Source: Drechmeria coniospora (taxonomy: Eukaryota; Ascomycota; Sordariomycetes; Hypocreales; Ophiocordycipitaceae). Taken from it: 64,000 nucleotides of DNA. Under the pieces are notes generated by a model. It was given only the letters and a program-made list of their open reading frames with translations, made no database searches and had not been told where the DNA came from. The first letter of the stretch is position 1. Every line of letters starts with the position of its first letter. The position numbers were made by a program, and so were the translations under genes. This document shows positions 11,316-23,501 of the stretch, piece by piece. The stretch lies in the NCBI RefSeq assembly GCF_001625195.1, contig NC_054390.1, positions 5,677,222 through 5,741,221 on the forward strand, written 5' to 3'.

Positions 11316-13992
11316 TTTCAGTTACCTCTTCGACTTGGTCAATTCATTCATCCACCATCTCGGTTGCAAAGCGACTATGATGTAATTGTCTCATGGTCCA
11401 TCGTTGTTTTTTCATACTTATGTATCACAGAGCTGAAGTGTTCATACTTTTCGACTTGCGGTCATGACTGCATATTAATAGAAATGTGATCAATTAGTGT
11501 TCATCATCCTGATGGCTTGTATTGGTTCGCATGATGGACGCCGTCCACCGCACCATTGAGAGGCCTAGTTTTGGAAACTGGTCTGTTCTTGATATTCTTC
11601 TCACACATTCTGCCCGCACTTCAGCAGCCTTCATTCTGTTTAAAACTCACTTTCTTTCTTCTATTGACATGAGATGAATTGAGGCAGATGCTTCCTTTAA
11701 AGCGGTTGCGGTGTTTAGTTTTCGTCTATTCCACAGGCACCGACCGACTGCCTAGGATGGACGATAGGGAAGCAAATCATTTTTGGTTTATCTGTCCATT
11801 TTCTTTTCTAAAAATAAGTCTGCATGGTGCCAAGCGCTGATTTTCAATATTATCGCGGACCATTGAAGGTGAAGGAAACCATAAAATGTGTGGTTACACT
11901 GACTTTTATCGAAGTTCCTGCCCTGCAAATACGGTTGGATAAACATCCAGCATCTAGATTTGTCCATATTTTAAGACACACGACGTGACCCTTCATTTGC
12001 CGGCAGTTGTATATCTAGAATAGCTCTGCAAATATCATTCTATATCATGAACGCCGATGCCGATCAGGTAATCTTCTTTTCGGCAATTAATGCGGATAGC
12101 GGGTGGTGACTTGACATCAGGATGGGCGATGTGTGCTACGCACAAATTTACATGTTGTCTAATCATGTACTCAATGGCGGCTATTCATAAATTCTGAAGC
12201 TACATCACTTGCCAGATGCGCAGATGACGCGAAACGACTGGATGCAGCCCAATGGACTCTGAGCCATTACTTTGCCAGGGAGAGGGTTTATGACTAGACC
12301 ACGTTATGGGTTGTATAATTTATTTCATACTGCTGTATACATTTGTACATCCAGCTGTAGGCTATTTAACCTGGTAACACACGCTCGGAGATTCTATGTC
12401 GTGAAGTTTTCAGCGAGTTTTTTGCATTTGCACATGTGGTTGCAAATTTTGAACCACTGGTCAATCGCGGCTATGTCCACCATGACACATTTACAACGCG
12501 CAAAAATTAGCAGCTGGAAATGCTATACGGAGTACAAGGCAGTCAGTTGATGCGTCGAGAATATTGGAAAGCCACTATATTATGATATACTAGAAGCAGA
12601 AAAATGGACAATTGGATTTGTGTCTGTCTGCATAGCAATTGGCATTTTGAAGAAGCTTAGCACACAACCTTTTTACGACTATTAGTACTAATATGTCGCA
12701 GATTGTATTTGGCAGGAAAAAAACGACACGAAAGCATACTATAAATGTCGCGCTACACAAACTGGTCGAATATGCGGGCAAACCAAGAATCCAGTCTCTT
12801 TTCGGAGCTTTTTGAGAGGACACCAGGTGAATGTAACCGCCACGCGCTCCAAGCTGGACGGATTTTTAACCACTTCGGAAGGTTGAAGCAAGCCGTAAAG
12901 AAACGCCCCAGTTTTAATATGACATGTCGTCGTATTGGAATTAACATGTACAGCTCACAAGCGCCAAGCGCCATTCCATTCCATGTCGAGTAGACTATGT
13001 GTGAACATATCCGCAACTACTACCAGCTAGCATCGACTAGATGGTCGATCTAGGCGTTTTGTACGAACTGTAAAAGACGACGCCACCATCTTGGAACGAA
13101 CCCATGGGGTGCGTCTCAAGTGCAGTCCGGCAAAATCGTATGAATGTCCTATTCGTTCTTGTGGGCAGAGAGCACTGGCATGACTGAATGAACTCTTGTC
13201 TTTCGATGAACAACACAGAAATAATATAATAAATACCCCGACTTACAATTAACTGACTGCCACGGGAGGAGTTTCCAATATTGTTTCCAATATTTCGTAG
13301 GTTTTAACCGAATCAGTTTGATTGGGGCATCCATTCAGTACGTCTAGAACTAGGTATCAATCCTTTTATGGGCGTACGTCCCGGTCAAGGTTGACCATTG
13401 ATCCAGAAACCAGACTACGTATCGCATTATCGCCCAGCCTTGTGGGGGTGACAAAGCACCTTTACACCGATTGTTTCCTATCCAAGTTCGGGACGGGAAG
13501 TGCCAGGCCCTCGCCAACAAGTGACATGTAAATGACACCTTTCACTCTACCCGGTGTGGCTAGTAGCCATGCTGGCACTCGATGGGTTTTTGATCAGTCA
13601 GGACACATCACCCTCTTCATCACGGATGGCATACATAGCTCAGACATTTATTTCACACTGTTATCCTCGATATTGACGATTTTATATGGTCGTGATGGTG
13701 TGCTTCATAGACTCAACACGCCATTCAATACGACCTTAATACAGGGGCTGTTCTCGTTAGAATTCATGTTTTATCACGTACCTGCATAGAGCCATCGTCG
13801 ACTTTGCTTTTGCGCCGCATCATTATATTTAATTTTATAAATACGAACGAGCTGTTACCGTTGCCTTAGTTATTCAGACGTCGACCAACAAACTACAACA
13901 ATCCATCGCTCGTACACAATCCTATATCACAATCCCCGCCCCCAACATCCAACCCGATCAGATCAAGGCCATCAGATAAACAATTCACAACT
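11316..13992. other. Intergenic region (2.7 kb)
   Basis: No supported coding sequence or RNA gene. It is AT-rich with a single tacggagtac word near 12525. A promoter for the downstream homeobox gene is expected at the right end. Confidence 0.55.
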
Positions 13993-15185
13993 ATGGCGAA
14001 GCACATGGACGAATGGGTCCACTCGCCAGGACAAGCTCGAAATGCCTCCGACGGACTTACCCTGCCGCCTTTGCTTATTTCACCGCTCGTCTCACAAGGC
14101 TCCACGTCCAGCCTTCCGTCTATTCACCAAGTATAGATCTATCAGCAAAGTTTGTAACTGAATTTCCGCTGACTGTACGTGATAGACGTTTCCTGGCCTT
14201 TGCTTGGACAGACCATTGTCGACCGCCCTGGGCGAGAGACAGCCAGCATCAGCAACTTGCTCACCGAATCGAGCCTCCTGGTTGCCGTTGTCACGCTTGG
14301 AGTCTCCGTCGTTGCTGGCAATAGGGAGGCGCAAAACCTACCCGACTTCTGGAACGTCAGCTCATCAGCTCGTGCCGCAAGCACACTCTGCATCTCTGCA
14401 CTGGGATCCAAATGGCAGTCCTGGACATGGAGGGCATGGACAGCATGTCCTTCCACCGGTACCTTGTATTGATCACAGACGACCGTCATTGGCCGTTACT
14501 ATGAGTCTTCCTCCTATCGAGACGGGAGTGACGGAAACGCATCCATCCAGGGCCTCGCTGCACCATGGGGACGAGCATCAGATGGAGCCCCTAATGGATC
14601 TGTCTCCTGTGTCCCAGTGCCGGTTAGACATATCAACAATTCTCAACTCGCATAAGCAACGAGCGGAATCGAGCCTACATCATCACCCACTCTCAGAGGA
14701 CGCTGCCCCCCAGGATCAGCTACTTGATCACCCGTACGGCTACGTCAAATGCTAGTACGTTCCGGCTTCCCCTCACGGCAAATCATCCGGCATCTCGAAG
14801 CTAATAGTTCGGCCATATAGTAGGCCGAGCAATGATGGCGATATGAAATACAGCGATCCCAGTCATCTTATTTCCATACGGCCCGTTAGTGGAACAAAGC
14901 ATCGCAAGAAGAGAGTGCCCTTGTCGAGGCAAACGAAGACGGAGCTCCGAGCATGGCTCAGGGCACATTGGCACTACCCCTATCCCTCGGAAAGTGAAAA
15001 GCAGCAGCTTATGATAAGGACGGGACTCTCCATTCGTAAGCTTCCCCTGCTCCCCTTCCCTAACAGCTATGCGAGTGGTGAACTGGGGAAACTGACCGTT
15101 TGCCTCAGGTCAGATCTGCGACTGGTTTATTAACGCCAGACGACGTATAACTCCAAAGCCGCGTAAGCTACCCATTGATGCTTAG
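13993..15185 (+). CDS. TALE/KN-type homeodomain transcription factor, 4 exons, 332 aa
   Basis: Exons are 13993-14130, 14186-14754, 14821-15035 and 15109-15185; introns are 55, 66 and 73 nt. The homeodomain (about residues 263-325) is rebuilt only after splicing the last two introns. It starts with basic KHRKKR, continues TELRAWLRAHWHYPYPSESEK with the extra loop residues and PYP of TALE proteins, and ends with recognition helix ICDWFINARRR carrying the invariant WF.N.R. The protein stops a few residues later. The long N-terminal part is Ser/Pro/His-rich and shows no other domain. It should bind DNA in the nucleus. The first intron donor (GTATAG) is weak, so the N-terminal 46 residues are less certain than the rest. 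Confidence 0.85.
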
Positions 15186-17854
15186 GCTATTTGTAAGGTA
15201 CTCGTGGAAATAATGAGGGACCATGCTGGGGGAGTAGCCTGTCTGGAGATAGTTATGATTAATCTCGTCAGTATGTACAATGACGTGACTTTGCTACGAA
15301 TATCTTATGAACCCACATATACTAGTAATGTGTATACATTTATATACATGTCTATATAGCAATCCTGCTTGGGAAAGTCATTTGTTTTGAATGTTACCAA
15401 GCATCATTCATTTCCAGGCATGCATGAGATCCTTTCACGTAATACGACACTTTTTGCTGCACATATGAATGGTCAACAGGGGCCCAATGAGATATCAGAA
15501 CTCTTGATGTGGCGTCTGCAGCATGATCATTGAAAGTGACTGCGTTAGTGGACGGTGAGTTCGGGGAGACTACTCATGATGCTCGCGAGAGCAGACCAAA
15601 TCCGGGCTACTTTTTGGAGTACGCATCGCGCGGTCAAGATCCACTTCGCCAAAATCACATCCGTTACAATGACCTGTCACCTTCGTACTTACTTTCCACA
15701 ACTAACCTGTAACATTGAACAATACTTTCCTGGTCTAACCCGGAACATTTACTGGTTTGTGGCCTCGTTCGCACGGTTGAGCCAGACTCCACAATGACCA
15801 GGTTCAACAGAGTTGTAACTTGCAGGGTGAAAGTCTGTCATTGTTTGATTTGTACACAAAGCGATAATGGTGTCAAATGTATCCATAGCCGTATACAATT
15901 AGTCCGATCCTAGTTTGGTATGTAACAATATCAAAAACCTTGGCTCCTCTTGAAGTGGAATGTATAGCGACTGATTTCAACCTATCTAAGATCAGGGCAT
16001 GAGACATGCGGAAGCCAAGATGTGCACCGGCTGCATGGTCAAAAAATTATGCAGATGATACGGTTGCGAACACATAAGTATGGTTTTAGGAAGCAGTTGA
16101 CAAGAAACTCTACAGTATGTTCCAACGACAAAAATAGTAGAGGGGTTCAATGTGAATGGGACAATTAAACTTCGACAGGATCAAAGAAAAGAGGAATTTT
16201 TATAAATAGGAAGAAACGAATATTATCGACATGCAGGTAATTCACCCACTCCCCTACATTATGGAGTGGAAGGGTGCTGTTGGGTTTATCGCTTCGAGAA
16301 TACTATTCCTTCGATCGAAAAGATAGGCATGAGTTTATATAGAAGTATAAAAACTTTGCCGGGTGAATGATATAGCATTAAACTGGTCATCGTAAGATTT
16401 CTAGCTAGTGCCTCATGTTGTGTTTTTGATTGTGCTCAGCAAAACCTGAGCCGAGCTGCAAGTTCTTCACAGTTAAAATTTCCTTCCTCATCGTCACCGA
16501 GATTTATGCTTGAGTTAACTCGCAGAGAAAACGAATTGAGCATAATGTACGAATCTGTACGGATTACTCCATACACAGCACAAGCATGTAGCATTAAAGC
16601 AGTAAGCATAATCAATGTGTATTTACAGTACGGAGTACTCGTTTACAAATACATGTATTCCTGAACGGAGTACATGTATTCAATAATACATTGTTGTACA
16701 GAGTTCTCCGTATTAGTTTACTTGTACAATTATGCTTGTATACGAACAACTACAAGTAGATATACTGGCAACTAGTTGTACATGTATGATCCTACGAGTA
16801 CAACGTCGAAGCCTTGGCAGTCCGTACATGATTAAGTATATAAGTACTTGTGCTTGTACGGTACTTGTATCACCACTATAATTTGTACATTTACATGTAA
16901 GTACTTAGCTATCCTGTACCTGTATTTGTACCCCGTAGTTTGTTCAGAGTTGTACAGTGCCTATGCCAATGGTACACATGCATACGGAGGAAGTGCATGT
17001 GCATATGATATAGACATGTATATGATCATATAGGTATACATAATACTCGTGCTTTTCATGCACAGCTACACTTATATGCACTTGTACGTACTTATACATG
17101 TAAGTACAAATGCATTTACATGTACAGTGCATGTACTGTAAGTAATGCTTGTAAAGTGCTCATATGTGTACATGTACTTATACGGAGTACTCCGTACCGG
17201 GCTCATGGTTTTTTCCTGCTCGGCACGGTACTTGTGCGGCGGTTTATATTATCGTGGGGCTAGAATCATTCGGCCCGGGTGGAGTTGTTACAAACGGGGA
17301 TGCATGGTTTTAGCCTGTCATTGGCATGGACGCAGCAGACCGTGGCATTGATGAACTCCCAATAGCGTAGTATCCCGGATCATATTTCACCAAATTGCCG
17401 TTTCCGCCCAACGTGGATCCAGTTGCAGTCGAACTGGCACCCTTTTTCAATCCTTCGAACGAGGAAAAACGGAGCACGCACTTAACACAGCCAATGAGGC
17501 ACATCTGAAATGGAAGTGGTACAAACAGCGTTGACTTGTTTGCAGTCTCGACAACGTTACCGCCCCATCATGGCGGGCCGGGAGTCAACGCGTAACCGGG
17601 TCGCGGCCCGCTGATTGGGGACAACCCTTGTCTAACAATGCTTGTATATGCACCGAAGTAAGTAATAATAGAAGAGAACAAACCAACAGGTCAGTGAGGG
17701 AGTAAATGCTCACTAGCAGGCTAGTTTCCTGAAACGTTTGCCGACGATTAATATCAAGTGCATGTCACGTAGCCCATTTTTCGTTCTTCTTGGCTTTTAA
17801 ATATACACCTGTCGTACGTATCCCGTCGTTTCTCTTCGGCTTCCAAGCACGGGG
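15186..17854. other. Intergenic region (2.7 kb)
   Basis: No supported gene. AT-rich, with a dense block of GTAC-centred repeats at about 16560-17200. A TATA-like tttaaatata near 17796 lies about 60 bases upstream of the Myb gene start and could be its core promoter. Confidence 0.55.
16560..17200. repeat. Block of GTAC-centred palindromic words
   Basis: Contains many overlapping copies of tgtacatgta, aagtacttgtac, tacggagtac and relatives. One exact 16-bp palindrome, TACGGAGTACTCCGTA, lies at 17181-17196. There is no clear unit length, so this is a cluster of related short words, not a classical tandem repeat. Confidence 0.75.
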
Positions 17855-18874
17855 ATGCTGCCGTCATTCGCACACAACATGCCTCCCGCAAGTCACCGAA
17901 ACAGCACATGGTCCAAGGACGAGGACCAGTTCTTGAAATCTCTCGTAACAATGCACGGCCACCCAAATTGGGTTTCCATCGCTCGTCGGATGGGCTCTCG
18001 GACACCCAAGCAGTGCCGGGAGCGATATCTTCAACACCTCGACCCAACTCTCAACCATGGTCCAATCACCCGCCAGGACGGCGAGCTGATAGAGCAACTG
18101 GTGCGGGTGATTGGCAAGCGTTGGGTCGAAATCGCTCGCCGACTTCCGGGTCGCAGCGATAACGCTATCAAGAACTGGTGGCACAACAACGAATATCGTC
18201 GCAAACGCCACGAGAAGCGTTGTGCGGCGCAAAGGACGTCTACTCATACCCAGTTGGATGCCCCGAGGTCGATCCCCCCGGCTCGGCCATTCGGTCACAA
18301 TGATCTCATTAGGCGTGCTCCTTGCTCTTGTTGTGCGCATCGACCGTTCCTAGGAGCTTGTCCTGCGCGGTGCATGACACCTGACTTCCCCCTTTCACCT
18401 GACAGTCTCATCTCAGGGAGGCCATTCTTCAAAACGGATGGCAGCCAGTCACATCAGAGGCTGCTAGATCATCGACGCCCAGCTGTCTTGCCTGCAGTGT
18501 CACAACTCCTTTCTCCGTCCCCGTCAGAGCCGGAGACGAGAGACTGTTGCTCCGTGCAATCACCAGATATGAACCCTAGGTCCTCATATGCCAAGACAAG
18601 TGTCGACCTCATGAGGGTGCGAGCCATACTCCCTGTCGATTGTGCTTCAACAGGACCGTTGTCGCCCACATTGCTCAGCCCAATCGAGACAGAATTGGGA
18701 GCCTCACAGCTTTGGGGTATTCCCCCACGAAATCATGGCGATATTGCGCACCATCTTCCGCTGCTCAACCCTAGATTTCATCATAGATACGGTCATCCAA
18801 AGGAACCCAGTATGGGCGGTGGCGCATCGAAACAGAAAGACTCTCGAATGGATGTAGCGTCCTTGCTAGCTTAG
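17855..18874 (+). CDS. R2R3-Myb transcription factor, FlbD/RCA-1-like, 339 aa
   Basis: A single-exon gene. Two Myb repeats sit at the N-terminus. R2 (about 17-62) has spaced tryptophans in STWSKDED and HPNWVSIARRMGSRTPKQCRERY. R3 (about 67-115) has GPITRQDGELIEQL, GKRWVEIARRLPGRSDNAIKNWW, followed by a basic RRKRHEKR tail. The R3 repeat starts with an isoleucine in place of the first tryptophan, as is usual for R2R3 proteins. This arrangement matches the fungal FlbD/RCA-1 group that controls conidiation; orthology is inferred, not shown. The remaining 220 residues are Ser/Pro/His-rich without a recognisable domain. A second in-frame ATG at 17879 could also serve as start. Orientation and position place it in a run of four transcription-factor genes. 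Confidence 0.9.
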   Translation: MLPSFAHNMPPASHRNSTWSKDEDQFLKSLVTMHGHPNWVSIARRMGSRTPKQCRERYLQHLDPTLNHGPITRQDGELIEQLVRVIGKRWVEIARRLPGRSDNAIKNWWHNNEYRRKRHEKRCAAQRTSTHTQLDAPRSIPPARPFGHNDLIRRAPCSCCAHRPFLGACPARCMTPDFPLSPDSLISGRPFFKTDGSQSHQRLLDHRRPAVLPAVSQLLSPSPSEPETRDCCSVQSPDMNPRSSYAKTSVDLMRVRAILPVDCASTGPLSPTLLSPIETELGASQLWGIPPRNHGDIAHHLPLLNPRFHHRYGHPKEPSMGGGASKQKDSRMDVASLLA

Positions 18875-19349
18875 TGGGTGGAATCCCAGTAACAAGGTAT
18901 TTGGTTTGGTACACACACGTGTTATGAATGGAACGTTTCGAGTATGTTTTCCTGTCGTGTCCTCAGTGCTCGCAGTAGCCACGATGATTCGTAACTGCAT
19001 GATCGGGGCGCTACCACACTTATTGAGTGAATGGGTTCCTAGTCAGTTGTTTCAACTATGCCCGAGAATTGTTCAATTTCAGCTCGAGATTATCTTTTAT
19101 CGCAGAAATAAATTGATTATTCTTGGCTATGCACATAGAATTGGGTACTCCGTACTCCGTACATTTATATGTCACAATGGTTGTTCACAACCTTCCACAG
19201 AGGTTCAAAATAGATACCCGCAATAGTTTATGATCGTATATATTAACATGAAGCAGCGGGCTAACTTTGCTATAGAGTGTGATGATGCTGGGGACTATCT
19301 GATCGTTGACATTCCTGCCCTTTGGAAATTGAACACTGCACATTATGAA
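18875..19349. other. Convergent intergenic region
   Basis: Lies between the 3' ends of the Myb gene (plus strand) and the C2H2 gene (minus strand), so it should hold both 3' UTRs. One tandem gtactccgtactccgtac run of the dispersed repeat family lies near 19145-19162. Nothing else is seen. Confidence 0.6.
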
Positions 19350-20733
19350 CTACGCATTCGCTTTAGTCGAAAATCGCACAAGTGTTGTTTTGCCGTGGGT
19401 TTTACTGTGTTGTACCAGATTATCTCTGCGAGAAAACATCCTTCCACAATCGGCACACTTAAAGGGTTTCTCCTTCGTGTGCAGGCTGTGATAGTGTCTT
19501 TTCAGGTGTTCCTGGCGCCGAAATGGTCTATTGCAAAGATGACATGCAAACGTGTGCCAGGCGAGTAGACGTCTCGGGCTGGTGCGGTATTTTGAGTCCG
19601 AAACCGATGCGAAGGCGCTCTCTGGACTCGACAACGTCGTGCACTCGGAGGTTGCGCGCGCCATCGCAGGGAAGCTGGCCTGGGTTGGGCTATATTCTGA
19701 CGCGTCGGCAACTCCGGATAAGCCTAACCCTAAGACTCCTCCCTCCATGCTCCCACCAAAAAGGTTGCCGTTACTGATCAAGCCTCCCCGTGAGAAGTCG
19801 TTTGCAGCTGACCTCGGGTCCATCTCTCCATCCTGCGAGTCATAGCAGCTAACGAAATTCATAGGAACGGTGGGTAGGCCGTTTGATTGCACAGCGTGTT
19901 GCATGGTAGGCATGCTGCCTTCTTCTACCTCGACAATGGCACCGGCTTCAGAATTCAAGCTAGCCATGGGGGGTTGTTTGACGGCACCATAGCCCAGAGA
20001 GGAAGCGATGTTGATCGCGTACTTGGGATTCGATGGACTGGATGGCTCCGGTTTCAGGTCATCCACATTTTCGGGCATGTCTTTTGAATCAACATTGATC
20101 AGCGGATTGAATGGGCCTGCTGGAAATGCCACCAGGTCCTGCGGGTTGCAAAAGTTGGACTCGACGGCAACAGTTCCGGCCGGATACGGGGGTGGGTGAT
20201 TAGAGGTATTGAGACGGCGGGGAGAATGACTTCGTATCACCTGTATCTGTCGGCTCGTAGCTGGAGACGCATTCGATTCGGGATGTGCACATGCTGCCGG
20301 AAAGTTGTCAGCGATACACAGAGGGTAAGTTCAGCGGCGACATTTAATGAGTTTCCACAATGGACAAACATGATTTATATTCCAAGCCTTACTGGCATCG
20401 GTACAGTCTTCCCCAACCAGGGGTCTCACAGCTTGGAAACAGGAAAATGAAAATCAACTTACTGGAGATCATACTGGGAGACAAGCTAAGTGCATAGTCC
20501 AGCTCCAGGTCCGCGCTTCTGGGTTCAGATTGGGCTCTCTTCAGGCTATCAATGTGGACCAACACCGGGTTGCCGAGCGGCTGTAGCAACCCGCGACCGT
20601 CCAGCGCTGCAATGTTGATGTCGAAGGCGTCGAGAGGTGGAGTGGGCGGGAAGTAGAAACTGTCGCTGTATTCGGATTCTGACACGGGCATAGCTGTGGG
20701 CTGGCTTATACAGCCTACGACGTTAATATCCAT
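19350..20733 (-). CDS. C2H2 zinc-finger transcription factor, Msn2/Seb1-like, 404 aa
   Basis: Exon 1 is 20733-20463 and exon 2 is 20293-19350. The 169-nt intron has donor GTAAGT and acceptor GGCAG preceded by CGCTGAC. Two adjacent C2H2 fingers lie near the C-terminus (about 341-391): [22 protein letters not shown] (C-X2-C-X12-H-X4-H) and [21 protein letters not shown] (C-X2-C-X12-H-X3-H), joined by a TKEKPFK linker. This pair is the hallmark of Msn2/Msn4/Seb1 stress regulators that bind AGGGG-type elements; target and pathway are inferred from the family. The N-terminal region is acidic with [11 protein letters not shown] near residue 25 and could be an activation domain. The protein ends 13 residues after the second finger. 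Confidence 0.88.
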
Positions 20734-22587
20734 GTTTTTGAAGGTTGGGAAATGCTCGAGCTATGGGGTCTTCATATTCCTTAGCCAATCGTGACGAACT
20801 CGATCGTTTCTCAACTCTGCCGCACCTCTTGGGAATCGAATGTTGCTGGTCCCCGTTGCCACAAAATTCTAGCTTCCCACTGATTCCCAAAAATAACAAG
20901 ACGGTGAAAAAAAGTCCGGCGACGAGCCTGCGGTGTTCTATATGCACGTAGAACTACCTTGTCGGCAAGGAAAAAGAGAAACCGGCCGAGATCTGGTCAG
21001 TGACTCGAAATCAAACTCAAGGGTATCGTGGCGGCATATGAGTGTGATGCGCCAAAAATTCTCGGCCAGCTATCTCGGCATGACTTTCAGCTGAAAATAT
21101 GAAGGATTCGGTCGCCCCCAGATGGATGATATAGTTGAATCGATGATATACGATCACGCCCTTTACACAGACTGCCCGAGGATATATCAGATAATGAATT
21201 ACTCGGGTGTTTTAAGGAAACGTGTGAAGTACAGCTCGCGAATACGACAACTCTAGTTTAACCTAAGCTACTCTTTCCACACATGCTCGTGGGACCATAA
21301 CTAGTTCCCACGCATATCTTCAAGGTCGGCATCCACCTGTTAACCGAACTCGATCAGCAGACGACCAAGGCTGAAACAATCAGGCGTACTACTCGAACAA
21401 TCAGGGTGTGTGGAGATACGAGCGATCCAAAATTCGACTGAAGCCGACTGGCTAGTTAAATAATAGGCCACACGCTGATGTGGCCACCTACTAGTATGGC
21501 CATGTGGCGTTGAGTCGAGGATTTAAGGACATTGCCAAGTAAGCTGGTGGTGGAGTTCATCAACCAACTAACCTCGAAGTGGCTCTAAAACTAGCATAAG
21601 ACTTTGTCAGTCATTGCTGTACCACGTACTCTACGTAACCAAAATTAGGACGAAAGTTCGCGTGCCGGTGCTCCCGTGCCTTGAAACTTAATTATATCAT
21701 TTGCCGTACGTGTTGATTGATTGAAATGACTCAAAATATTCATTGAAAATAGTGTGCCAAGTTCGCCTGTAAGCGGTTATGAACGTTCAGATGATATTAC
21801 CATGGTGTCCCCAGATGTAGTCTTGGCACACTGCCCACGGAGCATGAACACTTATCAGGTGAATTTATGGACGAACAGGTTACTAGATGTTTCATGCGAT
21901 ATTTGTGATTGTCCAAAGCCAACAACTGAAATGTACTTGTATGAGAGCTTGACAAACGTTGCCCCAGGTCAGATTTGTCACATTTTCATCTCACCACTTA
22001 ATCGTAGTCATCCTATGGCTGCAATGTAGAGAAATATTGAGTATGTCTTGATTACTTGAAGGACGTATTGAGGGCAAGTTTGGGTGTCATAGAGCCATGC
22101 AAAGAGAATCTAGTGTTGAATTCAAATGTATTCATTATATTATCAATTTGCTCTCACATATCCTCCCAGGGATGATGATGCATAATTATGCATCGCGCCT
22201 TACTATGATAGAACCAGTGCTTGGATTCTATTCTTCGTTCCCGGACCTTCTACCCACTTGCTTCCGGGCTGCAAGAGTCAACAGACTTTGAAGCCATGCG
22301 CGAGCATCCAGGATGGTGCAGCACGACGAAGCATTCCCTTCTGTGCCATGAGACTATATTGACTGTTCCCAAAATTTAGCTCTTCTCTCTCTGTCTGCCT
22401 CCTCGCTCTGTTCTCTCTGCCTGTCCTTTGTGACGAATTACCATTTTTCAACGTAGAATTCCCGCTTCGAGTACCCAACCGCAGTTGTGTAAAATAACGA
22501 ATGGCTGCAATGACAAATGCTCTGCAAATAATGACGAAAATATGATACATGAAGAGATTTCCGCTTCATTATGTCCTTGGAATTCGC
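20734..22587. other. Intergenic region (1.9 kb)
   Basis: Upstream of the C2H2 gene and downstream of the second homeobox gene. A 91-codon ORF at 21754-22029 (plus) has no recognisable domain and is not called. No RNA gene or strong repeat seen. Confidence 0.55.
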
Positions 22588-23501
22588 TTATGCGCTCGAA
22601 AACCGGGAGTCCGAGGACTGCATCGCCATGTCATTGTTGAAGCTGTCGGGAACAGCCCACATTTGCACAACTCGATGCCGATCATTGGATGACAGGGCGT
22701 TAAGCTTAGACCGCCTGCTTGAGTCAGCCTATGTTACGACTAGGAATGGACACTATCGTGCGGAAACTCACTGATTCTGGAACCAAGTTCGGATTCGAGA
22801 GCCGCTAATCGACGCAACTTTGGAAAGGCGATCGATATCGGCGTTGGTAGGGCGAGGCTGCTTGGCAAACTCGCTCCGGAGAAATCTCAATTGTTGGCGG
22901 GTAAGTCTGGAAAGGATTAGGACAAGAAACACAAACAAGCGCACGGAGATGGGGTTTTGACGGCATACCTCATCCTCTTCGATCGGCCGGACGTGCCGGA
23001 TTGCCCTCCCGATGGTGTGGCATCGGCGTCGGCGGAGGACTGTCGAAGTACAGAGCTTTCTCGGCCCACACTGTCGGTGGTAGAACTTCCCAAAACAGCG
23101 GGAGGTGCGCTAAGTGTGTGCTCTCGCATGCCGGGAATGTCAAGCGAGATTGGGGTGATGTCGGTAGCACTGCCGTCGACGGACGCTGGGCCGCTGAGCG
23201 GTTCTCGCCCCAGGAAGTGGTGGTTGGGCCATAGGTAATTCTGGTTTTCGAATCCCAAATCGGCCGTTTCGATCGTGTTGATGGGATCGAGATGGCCGTG
23301 GTCGTAGAGGCCAAAGGTGAAGTCAGTCTTGTTGAGCGGCGGAGATGTGTCCCACCCAAGGTCGTGTCCGAAGTTTCGTTCTTGCGGCTCGTGGTGGGAC
23401 AGTGAGAAGGTAGGGTAATCCATTGTGTGAGAGAGTTGATAAGACGACAGATCGATGAAACCCTGGCTGGTCATGGGATCACAGCTGGCAGCGGTAAGCA
23501 T
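22588..23501 (-). CDS. Homeodomain transcription factor (typical, non-TALE), 264 aa
   Basis: Exons on the minus strand are 23501-22969, 22906-22772 and 22714-22588; introns are 62 and 57 nt with CTAAT and CTGAC branch-like sites. Splicing assembles a homeodomain at about residues 172-231. It has basic RSKRMRRLT, then QQLRFLRSEFAKQPRPT, a middle DRLSKVASISGSRIRT, and helix 3 WFQNQRSK with the invariant W, F, N and R. No extra loop residues are present, unlike the TALE gene at 14-15 kb. The N-terminal 170 residues are Asp/Ser/Pro-rich and may activate transcription. The C-terminal tail is about 40 residues. Without splicing the frame would stop at 22917 with no homeodomain, so the intron model is well supported. 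Confidence 0.88.

Noticed and set aside
21754..22029. 91-codon ORF between the C2H2 and homeobox genes
   Set aside because: No domain, start context or neighbouring support; length is within chance expectation for this AT content.
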